From NCBI RefSeq assembly GCF_050947875.1, contig NC_134574.1, positions 158,161,199-158,225,198 of the forward strand: a DNA stretch of 64,000 nt, in the 5' to 3' direction. This document shows positions 25,006-37,641 of the stretch, one piece after another. How positions within the stretch are numbered: the stretch's first letter is position 1; every line of letters starts with the position of its first letter. The position numbers and the translations under genes were made by a program. The stretch is from Dermacentor variabilis (lineage: Eukaryota; Arthropoda; Arachnida; Ixodida; Ixodidae). The notes beneath the pieces are model-generated. The model was not told the DNA's origin. It ran no database searches and saw only the letters and a list, made by a program, of their open reading frames with translations.

Positions 25006-26559
25006 CACTACTCAAGACAAATAGATTCTAGGACCGTGGCCTTAGGCTTCGCAGGTTCACAAAACAATGCAAACGCTGTTGCAGTTTGCGCAGTCAAACA
25101 GTCTCAGTGATCGATTGCGGACGCGATGGGCAGCCCAGCGTGTGAGCACTGCTAGTACTGCGCTCCCTTCTTAGACGGCAGTTCTTTGGCACCCGTTCCT
25201 TCGGCTAGCGTCGGCGTTGCCGTAACCGAGCGAATGAGCAGAGCGAAGGATGAAAGAGCGAACGCGGAGCGCAGCCGCGGTTGAAAGACGGTGACAGTGA
25301 AAAGAAGGTGGGGAGGAAAGCAGAGGAGTAGGATGCAGGGGAATCATGAGGCGGAAAGCGGAGGAGGAGAGATGGCGAAAGCGTGAGAAGAAAACCGTAG
25401 AGCCGCGCAAGACGGGCTTTGCGGTGACGATAGCTGCTAGATGGCGCCAGAGTAGTATAGCGCGCTTCGTCTGTTCGCCGATGACGCCACCGATACCATA
25501 TATGAAAACAAATCGCTGCCTGAGCGTAGGTCTATTTGCGGCGACTGCTGCGAATCGCGCCCACAGCGCTGCCTCTCGCGATCTGCCGCTTAGCGAGGCA
25601 GTCGCGCTACACTTCGCTCCGTTTGCAACGTGCCACACGAGACATATTGTCCGCGCCAGCCAATATATAGCGAAATGGAAACACGTATAGAGCTGCGCTC
25701 GTTTCACATTAGGGATTATCGTAATTGGCGGTCAATTCTTTTGACACACTTCTTGGTGCAGGCTAGCAAACCGAATACGTTTGCGGTTGAGCTCGCTATC
25801 TTTCGTTCTTTTCTCCCTTCTCTTTTAACACCTGGCTTACCCGGTACGAACAGATCATGTTGCACCATTTGTGGCTCGGCGTCCCATCTACCAGCTTGTG
25901 TGCCTTCCTCATTGGTATGGCTAAAGCCCCACGTGGGGCAAATGCACCTGTGACGGGGCGTTCATACATGTTCTTTGCGTCTGCCCATGCTATAGCGCCG
26001 GGGAGCAAGTGATGTTCGCACTGCGAGACAGACAGGACAATCGGTCACTATCAGAACAGGAAGTTCTAGGCCGAACTTCGCTAAGGTAACTCGACGCGGA
26101 AGGCTTTGTCTGTGCTGCGCACGTTCCCAAGGTCTACGTGCGTTCCTAAAGTCCATTCCCTCGTGCAATGTAGCAAACGAAGACAACCCCTAGTTGGTTA
26201 AGGCGTGCGTTTGGGCTAGTTAGAATAGCATACTTCGAATACAGCGCTGCATAAGTAAGATAGACAAAGAGCCCTTTGTTGTTGTTGTAGCTACCAGGAG
26301 GAAGTTGAGGTCTAGGCAGTCCAGGCGTTGCGTAAGTTCTATGCCTTGTTGTTGCTGTTGTTGTTATCCTGAATAATTCTAGTTTACCCACAATGTGGGG
26401 TTGACCATGAATCAGGTGGTGACCATGAATCAGAGAAAACGACAAGAAAAGGGGAGATTATGAATTATATATAATTTGTAATTTCCCTGCCTCTCAATTC
26501 AACCTTTCTTTGTCTTTCTCTGTTTCCTCCGTGTCCACCAACTTGCTCTATGCTGTTTT

Positions 26560-27168
26560 GTGTTTAGATTTTTCGAGCATGCGATGCCCAATAGGCGCCG
26601 TGGAGCAGGCGCCAGCAAGACTCTCTTATGGCACTGGCAATCTCGTCGTTACCAATTTCATAGTTTAGCAAGCTCCTCTAGCCTCCGGTCGTCACGAAAA
26701 AGAGAAAAGGAAAGCGAAGTCAAAGTAAATCGCACCCACTACCTCGTCAAGCCAATCAACCCACGACCCCTCGACCTGACCAACTACAGCCTAATGAGCT
26801 CATCGTCGCCAGAATCTGTATGGGCGCGTTTACAGCATGGACGAGAAGAAACGCTATCACCTTGCTTAGGGTTTGTTATAACGCGGGGCTTGCACTGTAC
26901 GCTACCAGGAAGTGGGAAAACATGTATTACTACGAAGAAGAACGCACCAGACACTGGGGAACAATATCCGGTTTGTGAAGAGGAAGCAAACGGGCTATCT
27001 ACATCGCCTATACATATAGATGTACTGTGGTGCTGCAAGCACACAGAAGAAGAATGGAATAAATGCTTAGCCAAGAGAGGCATCCACTCTGGCCATGCAA
27101 ACAACTATAAACAAGTCTGCGGAGTCTGCCCATGTGGAAGGGTAAACTGGATTCAGACATACATTTAA
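26560..27168 (+). CDS. Unrecognised 202-residue ORF with a following poly(A) signal
   Basis: I do not recognise this protein. The frame is open for 202 codons, and an AATAAA at about 27227 lies 60 nt past the stop. A T-rich stretch ending in GTGTTTAG sits just upstream, so it could be a terminal exon. The N-terminal half is Arg/Ser-rich. The C-terminal half has about ten cysteines, including a CGVCPCG cluster. No membrane span or signal peptide is seen. It may instead be a decayed gene or part of a repeat. Confidence 0.25.
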   Translation: MFRFFEHAMPNRRRGAGASKTLLWHWQSRRYQFHSLASSSSLRSSRKREKESEVKVNRTHYLVKPINPRPLDLTNYSLMSSSSPESVWARLQHGREETLSPCLGFVITRGLHCTLPGSGKTCITTKKNAPDTGEQYPVCEEEANGLSTSPIHIDVLWCCKHTEEEWNKCLAKRGIHSGHANNYKQVCGVCPCGRVNWIQTYI

Positions 27169-28388
27169 TTGAAGTAGCAGGCCTTGGGGTCATGACTGTG
27201 TTGCTCTGCTCTTCTTCCGGTGTTGTAATAAAACGATTTCAATGACGACGATTTCGTTTCACAATAACGACGCATTGAAGCTATAGCGTACGATGAGTTG
27301 TGCTGCAATGCTGCTTGTATCTGAGCAGGCGGTGTTCTTACGAGAAGTGAGGCACGACATACTGGACAGGTGGTCCCCACGACCTGGTTGCTGATTGGCT
27401 GGGCCTGACTGTAGCTTTCGCCATAGTACTATGTTGATCTGGAATAGAAAACAATCTCTCACGAAATGCACAAGTAGCGAAGACGAAGGCGATAACAAAT
27501 ACCAAAGGATGACGAAGATGAAGTGGTTCCATTAGACTCCGAACAAGACAGCAACACCACCAAGAACAAGAAGAACAGCGACAGCGGTAATTACATTAGG
27601 TTAACTCTGACTCTACAGTACTAAAGTCGCTGCCTTGAGAATGTCAAATTAATTATTGCAAATAGCCAAATAAACAAACCAGTATTCGTACAGACGACAT
27701 TGAAGATATTGAATACGTACTAACAAGGCGAGAAAAGTATTCAAGTGACACAGGTGGACTAAAATCAATGTCCCAGATTCCAGATTACGAATATTGGTTG
27801 AGAGCTCGCGTAGATTAACGGATACGCTTGTCTGAGGCGTGCTGCCAACCGCACTGCCCTCCTTAGGAGTGAAATTAACCACACGTCGAATGAATGTACA
27901 GGCAACAGCAGCGCTGTCCGTTTTTGACACTTTATTTGTTAAATTTTGTACTACTCTCTTTGCATGTCTCCTATGAAACGTTCTAACACATTCCATGGAG
28001 CAATGTCTAATACCGGAGTCTCACACTCGCTTTCAGGGACCATTTAAACTGAAGACAATTGAAACCCGCTTGCTTATGGCTCGTTTGTGCGAGATTGTGG
28101 AAGCGAGCCAATGTGTCTCGCGGATTTGAATGGTCCTTGAGAGTGCGTGTTTGATTGCGGCATTAGACTGTGCAGGGTGTTGCCTTCGGAGGCAATGCAC
28201 ACAGCACTCCGTCAATCTCGAAAGTGCCAACGCCAACTGGACAGCGCCAATAAAATGACGACTGCAACATTATCAAAAGAACGACGTCCTTTCCACAAAA
28301 TGAATTTCCCCGTCAAAGTACCCAAACGACAATTCTACGAAGCTGGAGACGTCGAGTGAAACATCCATTCAATGCGATTTTTTTATAT

Positions 28389-28548
28389 ATGGACATGCCT
28401 ATGTTCGCCGGCAACGTGTCATTGAAACTTGACGCGAAAGACAGCGGTCAAGTTGAACCCCGCGACGTCGAACACCGCCGAAAGATTCAATTCCTCGGCC
28501 GTTCATCCACACGCCAACTGATGCCGACACGAAACGACGGCTTGTCTT
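28389..28548 (+). CDS. Gene 2 possible first coding exon
   Basis: An ATG-led open frame with coding-like codon use (start MDMPMFAGN) runs to TCTT|GTACAA, a poor donor, in the phase needed by the next exon. The implied intron would be 146 nt with an excellent pyrimidine tract before 28695. The true start may instead lie further upstream. Confidence 0.22.
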
Positions 28549-28694
28549 GTACAAAGACTGCTCGGCACGACAAATTAACTGCGCTCGCGTTAAATAAATA
28601 GTCAAAAACAAAGAAATACAGCACCTAGCACATAGAAAGAGCGGCTGCAAACGCGCATTATTCCTTTTTTTTTCTTTTTCCTTTTTTCCAATAG

Positions 28695-28883
28695 GTCGTC
28701 GCCGGTGTCAAGGGCTATCACCACGGGAATCAGCGGCCGAGGTCTCGGCGCAAGCCAAAACAGAAGCCGAAAGTCAAGTCAAGAAGCAGCCGACCCGCGC
28801 AGCACGCAGCATGCAGGCCGGCGATTCCAAGCGCACCGCCGCCTCTGGCCACAGGAATGACTCGCACAAAATATCGGCCGCCG
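28695..28883 (+). CDS. Gene 2 exon: cytoplasmic basic region
   Basis: A long T/C-rich tract ends in CCAATAG. The donor is CCG|GTGCGT. In the phase forced by the downstream membrane exon, the 189-nt exon encodes 63 residues rich in Ala, Ser, Arg, Lys and Gln, with no hydrophobic stretch. A second frame is also open, so the frame depends on the downstream joins. Confidence 0.6.
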
Positions 28884-31800
28884 GTGCGTCTGTATACGTT
28901 TCACTAATTGACTTCACGCTTTGACTGGGCAGGCCTTGAATTCAAGCGCCGCGGAGGTCCGCGCAAGAGATAGCGCCGCGGCCTTTTTTTCTTTCTCTTT
29001 TTGTTTCGACATTTACATCATCATTGCTTCTTTTGTGGCACCGCAGGAAGCTCCTCATCCTCCAGCGCCGTTGGCGTCGTCCCTGTCGTGGCGTAAGTGA
29101 GACGGACCTTAGTGTAATCGAATTCATATTTGCGCGCGAACACGCCTGACTTGTTTTCTTGCGCGCTCAGCATGCATGCTTCCCTCCCTCCGTGATGCGA
29201 CTCACAAATCCGTTTCTTGGCCGCGGCGTCGTGGAGCTACAACGGATCTACGTGAGAAACGTCGCAAAAAAAAAAAAAAAATGCGTAATGCAAACCTGCC
29301 GTGACCTCGCGGTATTCAGTGCTTCTTCTTTTCTTTTTGTCGACTATAGCGCTGAGACTAATGTTGCGTTCGCTTGGTCTAAAAGCTACTTACCATCTTG
29401 TTTGCATATATAGCTGCCGCTGTGTCTCTCCCGAGTTTTATAAATAAACTTGTAAAGGACCAACTTGGCTAGGCTTAGCGTGGTAGAGCTGATTGTGGGA
29501 GCAAGTATTAGTGGATGGAGTGAAAAAAAAAAGAAATCTAAAGTTAGGGCAGCAATGCCGTCTCTGCTGCTACGATGTTCAGCTGAGCGCGAACATCATC
29601 ATTGGGTTTGGAATGCCAAACCCAATGTGGGTTTGGAACACCGCTCATATACATTGGCCCCACAAGGAGACGGGGGTCCCTGACGAGGACAAGTTCCCTT
29701 GTCAGAACGCTGGCTCTCAACTCAGGGTTCTCATCTCCGTCCGACTCACCGTGTTAGTTCAGCGGTTGCAGCGTAGCGATGCTTAGCACGAGGTCACGGG
29801 TTCGATCCCAACTGCGGCATACCACAGTTCGACGGGGGTGGGATGCAAAAGCGCTAGTGGCATTGAGCGCACGGTAAATAACCCCAGGCCGTTCAAATCA
29901 GTATCCGGATTCCCGCACTAACGCTCGTGTGCCACTCTACGGCGACCTCGTGATGAGATAGTCATTTCTTTTGTTGTTGCTGCACGTAAAACACCCCATT
30001 TCATCATACCTTGCTGGTGAAGCATCGCACTGACACGGACACAGTGAAGACACAAGAAAAGACGACACTCGCTGCTTGTGTGTCTTCACTGTGTCCGTGT
30101 CAGTGCGCTGCTTCACCAGCAAGGTATGATGATCACTCACCAACTTGCCCAACTTTCCACTTTACTGAACCCCATTTCATTTGTGAACGTCACCCACGGC
30201 TTTTCAGTTGTAATCCAGCGCTACACGGCCACGCGTTTCTGTGTTCTCTCGTCTTAGTATCAGTCCTGGTGCATTCCCATCAATTATTTCCTACAGATTG
30301 CATTTTGAAATCCTTACGCCACTTGTGTATTCTTTCGTAGCATAGACGCTAAACTTGAACTGCATGGATGCCTACTGAAAGTTCCCGCAGGTATTCTGCT
30401 AACCTTTAATGAAGAGTTTTGGGGGTTTTGCGTGCCAAACAACGATCTGATTATGAGGCGCGCCATAGTGGTGTACTCGGGGCTAATTTTGACCACCTTT
30501 GTTGAGCACACGGGCGTTTTGGAATTTCGCCCCCAGCAACTGCCGGGATTTGATCCCGTGACCTCGCGCTCAGCAGCGCATCGCCACCGGTCGCTAAGCC
30601 AACACGGCGGGTCAGGTCCGCTACTGAAGACCTCGACTCGGGAGGGAGTTGGTTCATGCTTGGATGCAAGGCAGCGTTACCGGAAAGAAAAACAGAACAA
30701 ATGCGCAGACCGGAGATAGATAAACACACATTTGGCCATAAAATCCTTTCACGCCTGAGGCGTGCTATCCGGGTGGCTTTGTTCGCAGCCCCGAAGCCAA
30801 CTTCATGTCATCGTCGACCTCTCGCCTAGAAGGCGCCCTTCCTCGTCTGTATCGCACCATCCTGGCTATCACCAGCGCCGCCCTCTTCTTCCTCTGCCTC
30901 TCCGTCCGGTTCATGGCGTTCGACGAAGTCGGCCCGGCACGCTGTACGGGCGCCATACATACGCACCTCTTGCACTTCGTTTATAGTCGCAATTAATGAA
31001 GCCGGAGAAAGCGCGAGGGAAATCAATCGTTACGTTTATTTGAAATGTAGGAAACAGTGGGCCATAGGGAACTGCAAATAGACGAAAAGATTACTTGCTG
31101 CAGGGATGGGAGCCGAGCCCACATCTTCCGCGTCAAGCATGCGGTGCTTTAACAAATAAGCTACCGCGCAGTGGCCATCCTGCCGTAATATTTCTGGAGT
31201 ATTTGTGCGTGTGTGAGAGGCGAGACCTGGCAGTGTTAGCCAGCGTCGTTCACCGCCAATTGACGCGGTAGGTGTGGAACGTTTCTTCTAACCCCCAGGC
31301 GTCGCATACGTAATACGTGAGGTTAGGCAGCAGCCAACCGGCAAAATAACTGCCTGTTTCTTGGCATGCTTGTGACTAAAAGGACATCGATACCCCTCGT
31401 ATCCCCTGATCCTCCTCGCTCTAGAATTTTTATGCATCTTGCCCTTCAGTTTGCAAGAGTTTGCCGAGCTTCAGTGGTGCTTCTCGGCAATAGTTGCCAC
31501 GAGGCGTTGTCTGGTCAATAGTACAGTTGTGGTCCCTTTCGATCGCTCTATCAAGCGCTCTAACTGGGTGATTAACAAGCGTTCTTTCTTTTTTGAAGTC
31601 ATGCGCTCGAAAGACATTCATCTGGCTCAATCAGAGTGTCACGATCCAGCTTGGAGCGCTGGGAGGTGCTCTCGCCTTAGAGTTGGGAGCGCGACCGAAA
31701 TACGACAGACTCCTGTGACAACCTCCTGTTGCTCCGAGAGAAACTGTTCCGAGAGTAGGGCGTTGCCCACTCTGCTTTTAAACGTCGAGAGGCCTCCGCA

Positions 31801-34800
31801 TCGGTGCAAACCATGTCGTATAGGGGCAGGAACCAGTCGAACGTACCATGAGAAACATCCCACGTCAATCCCAAAGAGAAGGGGGCCGAAGGTCAGGCTC
31901 GTTTGCACATGTGCGGTTGAAGCTCAATGTTTGTCATGCAGTTTAAATGTCTCATTGTGGAAAAATCATCGCTCAACGTACTGTCAAGTCTAACACCCAG
32001 CAAATAGAACCATATTTCGTGCTCTCTCATTGAGCTATCGAATTTCGGAATTTCAATATAAGCAAGGTGCGTTTATTCTGATTTTGCAACCGGATATCGA
32101 ACCGTCACGGCTCCCGCCATTGCATCTGATCCGGGTCTTCAGCGCACATAGAGTCACGTTGATTTTTAAACGTATAAGACGTATTATTTGTATGCATGGT
32201 GTTTTTATATAAGACGGGAATGTAGAGAAGCAAATCTAAAAGACTGAAGGGAGCTGTCAATTCTGTTGAAGGTTCCGCGGCTTTGCCCCCTATCGTTGTT
32301 TTATCTTTCGTTTATCTCTCGCTGGCGTTGAAGAGATGTTGAAGCGAAGAGGGTTTTCGCAATGAGCTGTCAAGTGTCTTGAAGATATTGCGACTTTGAC
32401 CCCCCCCCCCCCCCACCCTACCGTCGCTGTTTTATATCTTTGTTCTTCATTGTTGCCTCATACCTGTTGATGGCTGATAAGCAAGGACGTTGTCGCAATG
32501 ACCTGTCAACCGTATCTTGAAAATTTTGCGAGTTGGCCCATCGCTCTTTATTTTTCTCTGCTCTTTGACACTGCCTCATTCCTGCGCTTTACTTCGTCGC
32601 CTCCTGATAACTGCATAGGCGCTGGGAGCGCCGTCTGTTCCGGAACGGAAACCGACTCGTCCGCTGGTGTCGACACGGTGGCTCTCGAACCAAGTGAGTT
32701 GGACGCTTACTTCATTCGTGCCGACTGTTGCTTTTGCGCGGTTGTGTACGTAGCGAAGGTGCCATTATCAGTGATAACTGCAAGGCTTTAACAATGGAGA
32801 TGAAGATTGGCAGCGCGGTAGGAAATAAGAGCACGAACGCAGTGGTGTCATGTTTAAGTTGGCGCGACCCTCGAAAAGAGCATGCTTAATATTCAACTAC
32901 ATCTCAAGAGATAGTGCATTGAAACAACAACAACTCCACAAAGACACGGTATAATTTGCATACGTCTTTCGGAAGGTCATGTCACTGTTAAATGTGTGGG
33001 CTCACAAGTGTAGGTTCATGGTTGTTCTCGGGCGTGCTGCTTTCGACAACGCCAGAAGACGCAGACGAAGACTGCGAATCAAGAATGGATGAGGAACGAA
33101 TGAACTTATTTATAATTACTTCAAGAGACATTGGGTACGGAATGTGCAGAACTCGCTTAACTTGCTTTTAACTAAGTCGATTAGGAACAACTGTTGGTTT
33201 GGTTTTTGTCATTTATAACGTAGTTCATGCTGGTAATGTGCGACAAAGCTGGTATAGGGGGACGAAGTTAGAACATTGGTCTTTCGCCTCTTGCTGCGAC
33301 AACAGCTCATAGCTTGTTCACTGGTTTTCTGAAGTGGATTCATCTAAGAAGAGAATATATATACAGATCCTTCGCTCTTTGGGAAGCAATGTTAGGCGAC
33401 AAGTATTGGAAGTAACCGGACATTGGGATCCTTTAGGGACCTGAAAATGTTTTAGAAAATGCCGCACCATGTACATATTTAGGACGATAAATTGCGATTA
33501 AAATGGCTATACGATGGCACGACAGCGATTGCTGCATAACTTCTGATTTGTTGTGCTACACTGCGAAGAAACGTGGGCAACGTGTCTCGATCCCGTCTTC
33601 CCGAAGGTGGTGCGTTTGGTGAACCGAGAAGGTCTCACTTGCGCAACAATATCGTGACTATGCAACATTGGCGCGTATGCGTCAACTGCCACCGAGAATC
33701 ACTGTAGCTTGTACGCGGGTGTGCACGTTGCTAAGAACCCCGCGCCGTGCATGTATATTGAGTTGGGGAGGGTCTCTGGTTCGGGTCCGTCGACCCGACG
33801 CGCATCTTTCAAGCGGTGCTTTCTTTATAGTGAATCCTCCCGGGTTTTGCTAAACGTGGCGAGTGGCGTTGAAGCATGTATACTTGACTGGATGACAAAC
33901 GTTTTCAAAAAGAAATCGCCTTTGAAAAAAAAAAGATATATAGGATGACAATTAAGTTTAGCTTTATTAAAAAATTAATTCTTCATTAATTTTAAATGGA
34001 TGTGATGAGCAAAGAAGGCGATTGTCTTTTTATGTTAGTGTTTTCATTAAGAAAAAAATGTTTTTTAACAGGATCCCTAGAAGAAAAGGGGGGCTTTCAC
34101 CCTACTATGGTGCATATGCGTGGCACACGTGTGGTGCGTGGCTTGGTGTGTTTAGCCGGCTTCGAAATAATTAAGAATCAAGGGCAAAGTTGATAAGGTC
34201 ACGAACAGGCCAAGTACTCATTGTCGCAGTGAAACAAAGGCCGGAAAGGCAGTGTGCTCAAAGTTCATTGACTTGCCACTAGTCCGCATTTGCTAAGTCT
34301 TCAGGTCTAAAAACGCCATCATTGACCTGAAGCGCCCATCATGTACTCCCCCGTATTCAGAACTGCATCTTAGCTTGAAGCCCATGCTTGACTCGATGCA
34401 TACGACAACCTGGCGTGGACATGCCCAAGACGCCCATTGCGTTTCCCTGGGCACGCTCACGACAGAGGTCATTTAGACAAAATCAAGCATCTGATTCAAG
34501 TCGAGATGCGCTTCTGAATGCGGGGATTAAAGTCCGCTAATACAGCACGCCGCGGCGTATTTTATTGTTTGTCTCAGTGGCTATGGCGCTGTTTTACTGA
34601 GAATTAAGTCGCGGATGCGATGCCCGACCCCGACGACGGCATTTAGATTTAGGCGAAACGCGAAAATGGCCTCGTAATTAGGCGTGCATTAGGAGAAAAA
34701 GAAAAGCACCAAGCGGTCGTACTTCTTCTGGAACCATCCACAACGGCGTCCCCCTGTAACAAACTTTGCTGTTTACGTGCTTCGAATCTCTAATGCAAAA

Positions 34801-36341
34801 GTTAATAAACTATCGTAGCGTGCCTACGTGCATCGTTAGGTCGTTTAGCGTGCTAACTTCATTATATTATTCAATGTTTCCTTTTTCCTGGTAATCTGCT
34901 TTTTTCCCGCAGAAGTCGCCTGTCTTTACGGTGCACTAAAGGAAGTGCTTAAGGGGAAGCCTTAGCTTGGGAGCTCATGTCTGAATACGTCGGAACGCAG
35001 ATATCGTTTTTATAACCAACCAACCCCACTGAAACAAACAAACAAACAAACAAACAAACAAACAAACAAACAAACAAACAAACAAACCGCATTTCTCATA
35101 ACTCCCTTATCCAATAATATCATATGACGTGGAAAAACGGGCTTTTACATAGGATCCTAAATATTTCATATCGGATTATTGGATACAGGCGTTACGGTGC
35201 GCATCTTTCTTTTAAAATAAGGACTGCACCTAATTTGGTGATATTTGTTGCATTTAAAAGAAACAAATTAAAATCTAGTTAATTTTGGAGGCAAGCTCTT
35301 TATTTAGGCAGCTGATTTTGAAAAAGATATCTTGAATATCGCAAAATTAAAATAAGTCGGTACTATTAGGTTTTCAACTATGTAACTCGGCAATCAAAAG
35401 GGACATTGACGCGTGTACTTGTCTTCATCGGGCGACACGCTCCACCACCTAAAAAATGCTGTCGCACAGCGCAGGACGCGCTTGCATGTGTCGGAAGTTT
35501 CTGGAATGTTATCGATAGTTCCATCCACTGTCTGCGACCCAACCTTGTATAATCTGATTGTATGTGTGCGCGACGCGAATAATGTAGAACTTTGTGGAAG
35601 ACACGCGGGTCCCAGCGACTAGTCTGGAACATTCGAGGATTGATGTATAAAAAGCCGGCGCGCTTGACCCGTTGATCAGATTTTGACGATCGCCGACTTT
35701 GTTCGCCGTTGTCGCCGTTCTTTAAGTGTAGCCTGTTCTTGTGGGCACAGGTTCGCCCAATAAAAGTTAGTTTCGTCTTTCACAGTATTGCTGCCGTGTT
35801 CTTCGTACGTCACTCCACGTGACAATATCATAATTCTCTCATCTGCAAGTACATCTAAAACGGGCAAAGCTGACATAGACTGCCCGAAATTATACCATCA
35901 ATTTACGGATTGGCCTTTTGCAAGGCTCTCTTAAACGTTCTAACAAATTCACGTGAGCTGTAATTTATATATCACAATTGTCCGCTTTAAAGTATCTAAC
36001 AGATGCAATTCTTACAGCTGCGATATTTCTTTACCGCGCAGAGTTACGAATGTGTAAAGTTCGTGCTTCTATTTTTTTTTTTACTTACCCATTTTCTAAA
36101 TTTATGTAAAACGTTTCAGGGCGATACATTAAAATGTTTTCAACAGTCACTAAAGCTTATCTTTGTCCCTCAAATGCAACGCATTTAATTAAGTTGGTAC
36201 ATATCGGAAACTTGCCATATATCTGCTCTGTGCTATTCATTTCCTTAATTTGTACAACCCCCTCAGTCATTGTTCCAGTAGGTACTTGTGAGGTATCTGA
36301 ATAAATAATGCTATTGTAGAAATAAATATATAAATAAAAAA

Positions 36342-36396
<55 letters not shown>

Positions 36397-37552
36397 ACGT
36401 TTTGTCTCAGGCAAGCATTTCTGCCTTTTACATGTATTTGAATACGCGGTATTATAGCTGGTCCCGAACTAACTCTTCTTCTTTAAGTGTAAGCTGATGC
36501 TCTGGCATTCTGCCACATTGTCAGAAATGGCGTTAGGTCAGAACAGGCACAGTGCTCACACCGTGTTCTAACTGCAAACGGTGTCAGTTTCAACGTGCAA
36601 ACTGTGTACGTGCGCGTGTTTCAATGTGTCGCCATACTGCGTACAGGAGAAACTTTCAAGTGTGTGGGAAACGTAACGTATGAGGCCTATTCAAAGGCAA
36701 ATTGAATACTGCCCGACGGAAATCGAATGGCATCTAATCGAACATCGCATACTTCTCGAATAGATTTCGAATGATGAACTGCCCTTTTCACAAATAATAC
36801 GAAGCGACGTTCACGTCTTAGTATTCATATAACATGAGCTTCTGTCATTGCATTGCACGTTAATAAGATGTTTATTATAAAGACAATGGAAATTTGGAAA
36901 CAAATTAGCCGTTTCTTCGAATGCAGATGACTCTTCAGAAAGTGCGAATAATCGTCGCATAGCCAGTGAAGTGTGGCTCCCTGACTGTTGTAGCCTGCTC
37001 AACTACGTAAGCGGTCATATGTTTAAGCTTGTAGCATGCCCGAGGGAACGACATTTATCCTATTTTTTTCTCAAATTTCGTGTTCTCTAAAGATGAAGTT
37101 ATGAAAGACCCGAAAACTATTCGAAAATTATTTCTTTTTATGAAGAGTGATTATTTGATTCCAAGCCTGAATCTTATACGATGCCATTCGCCAGGTTATT
37201 CGAAAGTTTCGAATATTCACACCCCCCTGCAACTTGTATGAAACAAATGTTATAATCCTCCCCCCCCCCCCCCCCAGAAATAACTTTTCTCGTTCGATTA
37301 TCTACGTAGGTGCACGCACTTCGAAAGAAATTACACCGATGGAATACACGCCGTACGGTGAGTCATATAGACGTCAGTCCTATTAGTGGAAATCATGAAA
37401 AATATAAAGGGAAATACGGAATCACGACTCCATTATAACAGCAAAAAAAATCCCGCAGAACTTTTCTCACGTTGACTGTCGACGATAATGCGATTAAGGT
37501 TGAAGCAATGCAGCAACGCACCGTATTGCCGAAGACACCTTTATTTAGAATC

Positions 37553-37641
<89 letters not shown>

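Larger units (their letters stand above)
17391..28388. other. Between gene 1 and gene 2: no firm gene
   Basis: Holds a CCAGCG motif array, a 65-bp tandem repeat, a LINE 3' end, SINE copies, a short minisatellite, two repeats with inverted symmetry and the ORF at 26.56 kb. The 5' exons of gene 2 may lie here, but I could not place one with confidence. Confidence 0.45.

Noticed and set aside
25346..25690. 114-residue basic ORF
   Set aside because: The sequence reads as repeat-derived GC-rich DNA, with an equally long ORF on the opposite strand and no splice or domain support.
29760..29830. Possible tRNA gene with a perfect B-box
   Set aside because: The B-box belongs to a SINE copy. The downstream body matches the other SINE copies and no cloverleaf forms.
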